Below, piece after piece: positions 1 to 5,621 of a stretch of DNA of 6,918 nucleotides. Source of the stretch: Legionella genomosp. 1 (GTDB lineage Bacteria > Pseudomonadota > Gammaproteobacteria > Legionellales > Legionellaceae); contig CAMDJY010000084.1 of the NCBI GenBank assembly GCA_945901145.1, forward strand, positions 1 through 6,918. Direction: 5' to 3'. The stretch's first letter is position 1; the number at the start of each line of letters is the position of its first letter. The notes beneath the pieces were generated by a model. It did no database searches and was not told the origin of the DNA. It was given only the letters and a program-made list of their open reading frames with translations. A program made the translations under genes and the position numbers.

Positions 1-242
1 TGATAGTGTTTTTTAATCATCCAAGCCAATTGGTTCGAGGCATGATCAAGCTCTTGATAAGTAAGTGTTTTATTCTCAAAAATCAATGCAGTACGCTCAG
101 GTGTTTGCTGTGCTTGAATTGCAAAAAGTTGTTGTAATGTTTGATCATGCGGAAAGTCGCATGTTGTATTGTTCCACTCATAAGCTAATTTTAGATATTC
201 ATCAGATGATAAAAGATGAGCGGTTACTGTTATCTCAGCCAT
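1..242 (-). CDS. NRPS-type amino-acid adenylation (AMP-binding) protein, N-terminal fragment, truncated by window edge
   Basis: About 80 codons are visible, and the frame stays open to the left edge. Residues 10-40 resemble the linker that precedes an NRPS adenylation domain: LLSSDEY (10-16), then YEWNNT (21-26), then a short acidic/proline stretch and LQQLF (36-40). The start of the A domain follows: a QTPER segment (46-50), ALIFENK (52-58), LTYQEL (60-65; the A1-type LTYxEL motif) and the SNQLA helix (69-73). Such domains activate an amino acid as aminoacyl-AMP for loading onto a carrier protein. No condensation domain precedes it, so it would be an initiation module or a stand-alone A domain; the rest lies outside the window. 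ATG at 242 lacks a good Shine-Dalgarno, and the same frame is open back to a TAA at 330-332, so an upstream non-AUG start (ATT at 309-311) is possible. It lies downstream of folK on the same strand. Family assignment is strong; substrate and product are unknown. Confidence 0.82.
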   Translation of the reverse strand, partial: MAEITVTAHLLSSDEYLKLAYEWNNTTCDFPHDQTLQQLFAIQAQQTPERTALIFENKTLTYQELDHASNQLAWMIKKHY

Positions 243-308
243 TTTAGCATGGTCTGTGACGATTACGTCTGATGGGGTTATCGATAATTGCTCAGTATGA
301 ATGTTACG

Positions 309-324
309 AATTTTATGTCCTTTT
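309..324 (-). promoter_or_regulatory. Strong Shine-Dalgarno followed by an in-frame ATT codon, candidate alternative start of the NRPS-type gene
   Basis: On the minus strand the sequence reads AAAAGGA (324-318), six bases CATAAA, then ATT (311-309). This ATT is in frame with the adenylation protein, and 23 sense codons separate it from the ATG at 242. It is the best ribosome-binding site near the gene, whereas the ATG at 242 has none. ATT is a rare but known start codon (infC, and pcnB in E. coli). It is a candidate only; chance occurrence in AT-rich DNA is possible. Confidence 0.35.
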
Positions 325-358
325 AATATTTATAATATCTGCATCTAAAATAGTTAGT

Positions 359-778
359 CTACCGTAAGAGTTGTTGACCAAGCAAGTGTTGTAGAGGCTC
401 GTAAATAAAATCTCGCAGATGAATTCCTGGATGCGGGATAACTAAAGTTGGCGTATTGATTTTTTTTGAACCATAAAGTAATACATCAATGTCTAATGTT
501 CTGGACGCCCAGCGTTTTTTTCTGATGCGGCCTTTTTGTATTTCAATGGCTTGACAATATCGTAATAATATATGGGGTGGTAGTGTGGTTTTTATTTGTA
601 CGATAACATTACAATATTTAGGTTGAGCCAGGCCGCTTAACGGTTCGGTGAATTGGTAAGTTGAAACTTTTTTAACAGCTGTCCTTGGTAACTTACGAAG
701 TATTTGGACTGCCTGGCGGATTTGCCGCTCTGGTGATCTTAAATTACTCCCTAATCCTAAATAGCAGCAAATGCTCAT
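359..778 (-). CDS. folK: 2-amino-4-hydroxy-6-hydroxymethyldihydropteridine pyrophosphokinase (HPPK)
   Basis: Transfers pyrophosphate from ATP to 6-hydroxymethyl-7,8-dihydropterin, the step before dihydropteroate synthase in cytosolic folate synthesis. Visible family features are the N-terminal LGLGSN (7-12), the central Y55/N57 region, IEIQKGR (78-84) and the HPPK signature RWASRTLDIDVLLYG (89-103), whose D96 and D98 match the two Mg-binding aspartates. PHP follows at 115-117. The signature has Ala-Ser where most members have Gly-Pro. At 139 residues it is about 20 shorter than the E. coli enzyme (159). The missing part is the far C-terminus after EPLQHLL, outside the catalytic core, and reading past the TAG gives nothing family-like. 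The start lies 5 nt after the pcnB stop with only a weak Shine-Dalgarno, so it probably depends on pcnB transcription and perhaps translational coupling, as in the pcnB-folK pair of other gammaproteobacteria. Confidence 0.95.
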   Translation of the reverse strand: MSICCYLGLGSNLRSPERQIRQAVQILRKLPRTAVKKVSTYQFTEPLSGLAQPKYCNVIVQIKTTLPPHILLRYCQAIEIQKGRIRKKRWASRTLDIDVLLYGSKKINTPTLVIPHPGIHLRDFIYEPLQHLLGQQLLR

Positions 779-783
779 ATATA

Positions 784-2118
784 TTAGTTTTTCTTGTTTT
801 TTTTATGAGCAGATTTTGTCGTTAAGGCTTTTATGAGGAGGTCTTTTTGTTCAAGATCAACCTCTTGAAAAGTCGTCCACCATTCAGCAAGCTCGATTGA
901 TTCGTCTCCTGCTAAAGCGCGTAAACTTAGGAGATCATAGGCTGCACGAAATCGCGGATGTTCTAGCATTTGATAGGCTCGTGTCCCGGTGCGTTTTTGA
1001 AAACGAAATTGTAATAACCAGATTTCTCGTATCATCTGGGTGTGGCGTTTGGGAATCATAATGAATTGACACTGTTCTGCTAAAACATGTGACATCGCTT
1101 TTTCAAGCGCTGGCAGATGATCCATATCCATTTCTTTTTGTAATTTTTCTGCATAATTTAAACAAGGGAACCACAATATGACAGCTAGAAGAAACGCTGG
1201 TGTGACCGGTTTGTTTTGACGGATACGGCTATCGGTATTTTCTAGAGCGAGAATAATTAAAGCATTGACGGGGAAAGGTGAATTGTCCCAAAGAGCGTGC
1301 GTTTCTGGGAATAATTGTGCAAATAAACCATAATGCATCAGGAGTCTTTGCACAGTTTCTCCTGCGCCACATTGATACAATTTAACAATTTCGTCAAATA
1401 ATCGGGAGTTCGGAACATGACGAATCAAATGATTTAAGTTAAAAATCGCCTTCGAGGTTTCAGCTTCAATGTCAAAATTTAATTTTGCACTAAAGCGAAT
1501 CGCTCTTAACATCCGTACAGGATCTTCTTGATAACGCGTTGTCGGGTCACCAATCATGCGAACGCATTTTTTTTGTATGTCAGAAAAACCGCCAGTATAA
1601 TCAATAATCGAGGCGCTGGGGATATCATAATATAATGAATTAATCGTAAAATCTCGCCGCCAAGCATCTTCTTCTAAGGTGCCATAAACATTGTCACGAA
1701 TCAGCATGCCGCGCTCATTGGTTTTTTGTTGAGCTTCTTCAGCATTACTTTCTTGACCGCGAAAGGTAGCAACTTCAATAATTTCACGATGAAATAAAAT
1801 ATGCGCTAACTTGAAACGTCGGCCGATAATTCGCGCATTTCGAAATAGGCGTTTAACTTGTGTAGGTGTCGCATTGGTTGCCACATCAAAGTCTTTGGGC
1901 GAGTAGCGTAATAATAGATCGCGAACGCTGCCGCCAACGAGATAAGCTTGATATTTGGCACTGTTGAGACGATTAAGTACACTCAATGCATTGGGGCTGA
2001 TCTCAGTTTTTGATACTTGATGTAAATTGCGAGGAATAACATAAACAGGATTAATTTGTAATGGTTTATGTTTTTTTTTACCCAATAATTTTCGAATAAA
2101 TGTGATGATTGTTAGCAC
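784..2118 (-). CDS. pcnB: Poly(A) polymerase I, class II nucleotidyltransferase family
   Basis: Adds poly(A) tails to RNA 3' ends, which in bacteria promotes degradation by exonucleases. Family motifs in order are LVGGSVRDLLL (60-70); KDFDVATNAT (75-84) with metal-binding D76 and D78; GRRFKLAHILF (99-109); IIEVATFRG (113-121); RRDFTINSLYYD (154-165); and EDPVRMLRAIRFSAKL (198-213), the C-terminal RNA/tRNA-nucleotidyltransferase domain. HPRFRAAYDLLSLRA near residue 390 matches the PcnB C-terminal region rather than a CCA-adding enzyme. The 444-residue length is close to E. coli PcnB, with a shorter basic tail ending in KKNKKN. The N-terminus (FIRKLLGKKK) aligns with the E. coli start, supporting this position. 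The codon used is GTG, with no clear Shine-Dalgarno and an in-frame stop only seven to eight codons upstream. An ATT three codons earlier is the only other nearby candidate. It is first in an operon with folK. Confidence 0.96.
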   Translation of the reverse strand: MLTIITFIRKLLGKKKHKPLQINPVYVIPRNLHQVSKTEISPNALSVLNRLNSAKYQAYLVGGSVRDLLLRYSPKDFDVATNATPTQVKRLFRNARIIGRRFKLAHILFHREIIEVATFRGQESNAEEAQQKTNERGMLIRDNVYGTLEEDAWRRDFTINSLYYDIPSASIIDYTGGFSDIQKKCVRMIGDPTTRYQEDPVRMLRAIRFSAKLNFDIEAETSKAIFNLNHLIRHVPNSRLFDEIVKLYQCGAGETVQRLLMHYGLFAQLFPETHALWDNSPFPVNALIILALENTDSRIRQNKPVTPAFLLAVILWFPCLNYAEKLQKEMDMDHLPALEKAMSHVLAEQCQFIMIPKRHTQMIREIWLLQFRFQKRTGTRAYQMLEHPRFRAAYDLLSLRALAGDESIELAEWWTTFQEVDLEQKDLLIKALTTKSAHKKNKKN

Positions 2119-2200
2119 CTGGTTAATGTAAAATGTAAATTAAACGTGAATACTCACTCGAGATATTATACTCGGGCATTATAAGGGATCCAGAAAAGAA
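2119..2200. promoter_or_regulatory. Divergent intergenic promoter region between pcnB and the TerC-hemJ-amidoligase operon
   Basis: This is the only sequence between two divergently transcribed operons, so promoters for both should lie here or in the adjoining gene starts. For the plus strand a possible -10 is TATTAT (2164-2169), but no convincing -35 is seen; TTAAAC at 2140-2145 is a weak match. The TerC gene has a modest purine-rich stretch (AGAAAAGA) just before its ATG. A perfect tandem duplication of ATGTAAA (2126-2139) and a CTCGAG palindrome also lie here; neither can be assigned a role. Confidence 0.55.
2165..2183 (-). promoter_or_regulatory. Two perfect TATAAT -10 hexamers facing pcnB
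   Basis: Read on the minus strand, TATAAT occurs at 2183-2178 and again at 2170-2165, 13 bases apart. The distal copy has a weak -35 candidate (TTTCCA, 4 of 6 consensus bases, 18-bp spacer) that falls in the first codons of the TerC gene. The proximal copy has no clear -35. Transcripts would carry leaders of about 40-55 nt before the pcnB GTG. The assignment rests on consensus match only. Confidence 0.5.
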
Positions 2201-2923
2201 ATGGAAATATTTGATGTTACAATGAGCTTTTTAGCTTTGGTGATTCTTGAAGTCATTCTTGGTATTGATAATTTGATATTTTTAAGTATTTTAACGGCAA
2301 AGCTTCCTCAAAAACATAGAAAACAAGCTCAACAATTGGGCTTATTGTTTGCTTGGCTGAGTCGATTGGGATTGCTGGTTTTGGCTTTGTGGTTGATTCG
2401 GTTGAATCGTCCAATATTAAATTTTGGAGAATTAAATTTTTCAATGCGCGATTTGTTTTTAATCTGCGGCGGCTGTTTTCTAATGATGAAAGCCACGCAG
2501 GAAATTCATCGTGAATTGGACGTCAAGCTGGAAGTTAAGCAATCACAAGATCAGGTGATTCAGGACAGCTCTTATGTTCATGGCGTTGCTGGGTTTAGAA
2601 GTGTCGTCATGCAGATTGCCTGTATGGATATCATTTTTTCAATGGATAGTATACTCACGGCAGTTGGTCTGACGTCTAATTATTGGGTTATGGGGCTTGC
2701 CATGACCCTGGCCATGCTGGTGATGAGCTTGGCCAGTGAGCGGGTGAGTCATTCTATTGATAAATATCCAACGATTAAAATGCTCGCATTAAGTTTTTTA
2801 ATTTTAATCGGTATGGTTCTGGTAGTGGATGGATTTCAGTTGCATATTCCACGTGGGTATGTTTATTTTGCGATGGGCTTTTCTTTCTGTGTTGAGCTAT
2901 TAAATTTAAAAAAGAGAAACTAA
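2201..2923 (+). CDS. TerC-family integral membrane protein (YgdQ-like)
   Basis: A multi-pass inner-membrane protein of 240 residues, close to E. coli YgdQ (237) and lacking the CBS/CorC domains of longer relatives such as YoaE. The two acidic family motifs are intact within membrane segments: ILEVILGIDN (15-24, with E17, D23 and N24) in the first helix, and MDIIFSMDS (142-150, with D143, D149 and S150) in the middle. About seven hydrophobic segments are apparent, with a polar cytoplasmic-type loop at 103-130 and a short basic tail (LKKRN). TerC proteins have been linked to Mn2+ export and metal homeostasis, and historically to tellurite resistance; the substrate here cannot be told from sequence. 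Only one base separates its TAA from the hemJ ATG, so it is very probably the first gene of an operon with hemJ and the amidoligase. Confidence 0.92.
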   Translation: MEIFDVTMSFLALVILEVILGIDNLIFLSILTAKLPQKHRKQAQQLGLLFAWLSRLGLLVLALWLIRLNRPILNFGELNFSMRDLFLICGGCFLMMKATQEIHRELDVKLEVKQSQDQVIQDSSYVHGVAGFRSVVMQIACMDIIFSMDSILTAVGLTSNYWVMGLAMTLAMLVMSLASERVSHSIDKYPTIKMLALSFLILIGMVLVVDGFQLHIPRGYVYFAMGFSFCVELLNLKKRN

Positions 2924-2924
2924 T

Positions 2925-3350
2925 ATGTTATGGATTAAAGCGTTTCATTTGATTGCAATGGTTTGTTGGTTTGCAGGTCTTTTTTATTTGCCAAGATTAT
3001 TTGTTTATCACAGCACAGCAAAAGATAAGATAAGTATTGAGCGATTTAAAGTTATGGAACGTCGTTTATACTATGGTATCACTTGGCCTTCTGCCATACT
3101 CACTGTATTCACGGGTTTATGGTTACTGATTGTTTATAAGCCTTATGCTATCTATATTCATTGGGTTCAAGTCAAACTAAGTTTGGTGGTTTTATTATTG
3201 ATTTATCATGGGTTTTGCGGCGTTTACTTACGTCAATTTGAATATGATCGTAATCAACATAGTAGTTTTTTTTATCGATGTTTTAATGAATTTCCAACCG
3301 TGTTGTTGATTGCGATTGTGACGCTTGCGATCGTGAAGCCAGGCGTATGA
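2925..3350 (+). CDS. hemJ: Protoporphyrinogen IX oxidase, HemJ type
   Basis: HemJ oxidises protoporphyrinogen IX to protoporphyrin IX in the inner membrane and replaces HemG/HemY in bacteria that lack them. The 141-residue length is typical. Family features are the N-terminal KAFHLIAMVCWFAGLFYLPR (5-24) with conserved H8, W15 and R24, the MERRLYYGI segment (44-52), W80 and K84 in the third helix (HWVQVKL), and a C-terminal helix after NEFPTV (121-126). Four transmembrane helices are predicted by eye. The conserved His and Lys are characteristic of the family and have been implicated in haem binding or catalysis in studied members. The start is 1 nt after the TerC gene. Its TGA overlaps the next gene's ATG (ATGA, 3347-3350), which suggests translational coupling. 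A metabolic reason for pairing with either neighbour is not evident. Confidence 0.94.
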   Translation: MLWIKAFHLIAMVCWFAGLFYLPRLFVYHSTAKDKISIERFKVMERRLYYGITWPSAILTVFTGLWLLIVYKPYAIYIHWVQVKLSLVVLLLIYHGFCGVYLRQFEYDRNQHSSFFYRCFNEFPTVLLIAIVTLAIVKPGV

Positions 3351-4930
3351 ATATGAACCTCACTATTGATATTAATGCAAGTGATTTTCATAACACTCGT
3401 TTGCATCCTGATACGATTGTTTATCATGCATCAAGCTCAGATCCAATTGTTATGACATCTTTTGAACATGCAAGGAATCCTGCCAATTATCGTTCTTTAT
3501 TTTTCCCTTTTGCTTATATTGTTACTAATCATGTCACAGGTGAGCATTTATTAATTCGCGATCACTTAGGATTGCGTCCATTATATTATGCTTATACTCA
3601 GGGTCGACTAATTTTTGGTGATAACATTCCTGATTTGTTAAAGCAATTTCCATCGCCTCCGGGTTTTCTGGAAACTGAAGTCGCTCACTTATTTGCTGAT
3701 GTGCATAATTATACTGACAATACGTTATACCGTGGCATTTATCGTGTGGAACCCGGGCATATGGTTCATGTGATGCCTGATGGGCGTATCACTAAGTCGG
3801 TGTTTTGGCAATTAGAGCCACAAGGACCGACGTTATATTATCGCGATGATCGGGAATATCTGCTGCATTTTAAAGCTTTAATGCAAGAATCAATGCGTCT
3901 TGCAACTGATGGCGTCGATGAAATTGCTGCGGAGTTTAGTGCTGGTATGGATTCAACTGCTATTTATGGGACTTGTGTCGATTTAGGGTTAAATCCAACT
4001 TTATTCATGCATGCAGCTTTACCTGGTTCGCCTGATGCGATGATTTATAATGATAGTTATGAGCGTGCTTTTTTTGAATATTTTAGACAAGCAAAAATTC
4101 ATCGTTTGTATGCAGATGGTTTTGATGCGATTCAGGTTTTTAAAGATTATGCTGCATGGTTTGCAGGCCCTGCACCCTATATATTTGAACTGTTTTCGCA
4201 TCATATTCATCAAGCTGTATCAACAACAGGACATAAGCGTTTACTGTCTGGTTTTGGCGGTGATCAGGGGGTATCAGAACATGTACCTGCACGTTTTATA
4301 TTACCTTTTTTGATCAAAAATAAACAATTTCGTCGCGCTTGGTTAGAGTCAGGGAGCGGATCAATAATGCGTCGGCTTTTATTATTGGCTCAATGCACGC
4401 ATCCTCTGGTGAACCACATCACACATACCATGCGAGATTTAAAAAAAGAGATTCATAAACAAGTCGTCAGTCACCATCCTTATCACAGAAAATATTTTAA
4501 AACACTGAGAGAAGTTGAATGGTCTATGTTACAAGGACCTCAGAGTCACGAAATTCGCATGCGGATAGAATATAGCAGTGTTGTGGCCAAAAAAATGGGT
4601 TTTGAATATCGTTATCCATTGTTATATCCTAAATTACTTGAATTTTTCTTAAGTTTACCTATTGAACAAAAACGCCATCAGGGGCGGGGGCGATATTTGA
4701 TGAGACGCTATCTGACCCATCTGATGCCATCTGTTCCATTTGAAAAGTATGAAAAAAAAGAAGGTTTGAGCATCTTGCCAGCAACGGTTGAGATGTTTAA
4801 AGCACAATGGGAGCAGGGAGCTTATCAAGATACTTTTCAATTAATTCATCTGAAAAATAAATCTAAAAATCAATCTCAGCATAAATTGATGATAGAAACG
4901 ATTCAGGCGTTCATGTTAAATGAGGTGTAA
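3347..4930 (+). CDS. Asparagine-synthetase-like amidoligase without the glutaminase nucleophile
   Basis: A 527-residue protein with the two-domain plan of class B asparagine synthetases. The N-terminal half ends like a class II glutamine amidotransferase domain: LLIRDHLGLRPLYYA (68-82), then GRLIFGDNI (86-94), matching the usual ARDxLGxKPLYY...LxFASEI pattern. The catalytic Cys2 is absent (the protein begins MNMNLT), so glutamine hydrolysis is unlikely. The synthetase half has the PP-loop ATP-pyrophosphatase motif as SAGMDS (198-203; usual SGGLDS), SGFGGDQG (301-308; usual SGxGGDE) and YRYPLLY (421-427; usual RxPFLD), followed by a lysine-rich GR..LMRR...EKYEKKEG region (448-473). The ATP-activation core looks functional but divergent. 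Known relatives lacking Cys2 include lasso-peptide cyclases and beta-lactam synthetase, which activate a carboxylate as acyl-AMP and join it to an amine. The substrate here is unknown. It overlaps hemJ by 4 nt and the convergent dipeptidase gene by 15 bp. An in-frame second ATG lies two codons downstream. Confidence 0.85.
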   Translation: MNMNLTIDINASDFHNTRLHPDTIVYHASSSDPIVMTSFEHARNPANYRSLFFPFAYIVTNHVTGEHLLIRDHLGLRPLYYAYTQGRLIFGDNIPDLLKQFPSPPGFLETEVAHLFADVHNYTDNTLYRGIYRVEPGHMVHVMPDGRITKSVFWQLEPQGPTLYYRDDREYLLHFKALMQESMRLATDGVDEIAAEFSAGMDSTAIYGTCVDLGLNPTLFMHAALPGSPDAMIYNDSYERAFFEYFRQAKIHRLYADGFDAIQVFKDYAAWFAGPAPYIFELFSHHIHQAVSTTGHKRLLSGFGGDQGVSEHVPARFILPFLIKNKQFRRAWLESGSGSIMRRLLLLAQCTHPLVNHITHTMRDLKKEIHKQVVSHHPYHRKYFKTLREVEWSMLQGPQSHEIRMRIEYSSVVAKKMGFEYRYPLLYPKLLEFFLSLPIEQKRHQGRGRYLMRRYLTHLMPSVPFEKYEKKEGLSILPATVEMFKAQWEQGAYQDTFQLIHLKNKSKNQSQHKLMIETIQAFMLNEV

Positions 4931-5584
4931 TTCGAAATCCATAGGGAAATCGATTTCTCGTTCAGAAAATTCAAAATGCCAATATTCAATATCGGACGCG
5001 ACAAAACCAAAGCGTTGCATCATCAGTCTTAAAATATGACGATTGCGATAGGCCATAATGCCAATTTCATTTGCATCAACATGAGGATGAGAGCGAGGGC
5101 CAAAAAAGTCAAACGGAGTTCCCATGTCAATGGGCTTGCCTGTTTCGTGGTCGGCTAAGACTACATCTACCGTGTGTCCGTAACAATGTGCAGAGATATT
5201 CTCGGCAATATAACCGAGCGCCGTCAACTGATGTTTTTCTATGTCTGGATAATAATAAGCTTTGAGTTCTAAATCTCTTGCGTTGTTTTCAGGGGTTTGG
5301 CTCCAGGCAATAAATGATTTGGCTGCTCGTAAAGGTCGGTAAGCGTCATAAATTAATAAAGTACAACCGTAATTGATTAAGGCATATTCTTGGACTTGAC
5401 AAAGCTGTGTCGCGGCCTTAGTTGACATAAGTCCACGGTTGAACGCTGAGGGTTGATATCCTGAGACGATCTGACCGGTGAAATTATGGGGTGTTGCATA
5501 ATGTAATTCAACCCGAATCGGTAAAGAGCAGTGAAGCGTGCTTTGTTTAATGATATCGACAAGCGTATGCGGGACTGTTATCAT
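4916..5584 (-). CDS. D-alanyl-D-alanine dipeptidase, VanX/DdpX type (peptidase family M15D)
   Basis: A zinc dipeptidase of 222 residues (VanX is 202) with no signal peptide or membrane segment, so it is expected in the cytosol. The whole active site is recognisable: LIYDAYRPL (77-85) with the conserved Arg R83; SAHCYGHTVDVVL (131-143) giving zinc ligands H133 and D140; and EYWHFEF (200-206) giving the catalytic base E200 and the third ligand H203. The GTPFDFFGPRSH segment (155-166) is also typical. VanX and DdpX hydrolyse D-Ala-D-Ala, for vancomycin resistance in the former and for murein-dipeptide use or recycling in the latter. No vanH, vanA or ddp transporter genes are next to it, so resistance is not implied. 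AGG lies 8 nt before the ATG, a weak ribosome site. Its 3' end overlaps the amidoligase, and it diverges from the C39-like gene across only 34 bp. Substrate preference among dipeptides is unproven. Confidence 0.9.
   Translation of the reverse strand: MITVPHTLVDIIKQSTLHCSLPIRVELHYATPHNFTGQIVSGYQPSAFNRGLMSTKAATQLCQVQEYALINYGCTLLIYDAYRPLRAAKSFIAWSQTPENNARDLELKAYYYPDIEKHQLTALGYIAENISAHCYGHTVDVVLADHETGKPIDMGTPFDFFGPRSHPHVDANEIGIMAYRNRHILRLMMQRFGFVASDIEYWHFEFSEREIDFPMDFELHLI
5556..5584 (+). promoter_or_regulatory. Sigma-70-like promoter of the C39-like peptidase gene, overlapping the dipeptidase start codon
   Basis: TCGACA (5556-5561, 5 of 6 consensus bases), a 17-bp spacer, then TATCAT (5579-5584, 5 of 6). 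The predicted start site near 5591 gives a leader of about 28 nt that contains the ribosome-binding site. The element lies entirely inside the first codons of the divergent VanX-like gene, and its -10 includes that gene's initiation codon (complement of 5582-5584). Transcription of the two genes would therefore be expected to interfere. Identified by consensus match only. Confidence 0.55.
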
Positions 5585-5605
5585 TTTTTTAGCCTAGTTC
5601 TATGT

Positions 5606-5621
5606 TGAGGTTGATACCGTG
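5606..5621 (+). promoter_or_regulatory. Ribosome-binding site and GTG start of the C39-like peptidase
   Basis: TGAGG at 5606-5610 is followed by eight bases and GTG (5619-5621). This spacing supports GTG as the start. It also places the oxyanion-helix Gln and catalytic Cys at residues 9 and 15, as expected for a protein that begins directly with its peptidase domain. Confidence 0.6.

Noticed and set aside
65..247. Plus-strand open frame of 60 codons at the left edge
   Set aside because: It is antisense to the NRPS-type adenylation start, whose recognisable motifs make the minus strand the coding one.
2145..2190. CTCGAG palindrome and repeated ACTC elements in the divergent promoter as an operator
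   Set aside because: Too short and irregular to support a regulator site without comparative data.
4019..4313. Open frames of 64 and 87 codons on both strands within the amidoligase gene
   Set aside because: Low-complexity shadow frames inside a gene with clear family motifs; no ribosome site or protein-like features.
4946..4957. Perfect 12-bp palindrome GAAATCGATTTC
   Set aside because: No loop and no T-run, and it lies within the dipeptidase coding region; probably chance.
4916..5584. Vancomycin resistance determinant
   Set aside because: Only the VanX-type dipeptidase is present, with no vanH/vanA/vanS/vanR; many Gram-negative bacteria carry such a gene for dipeptide metabolism.
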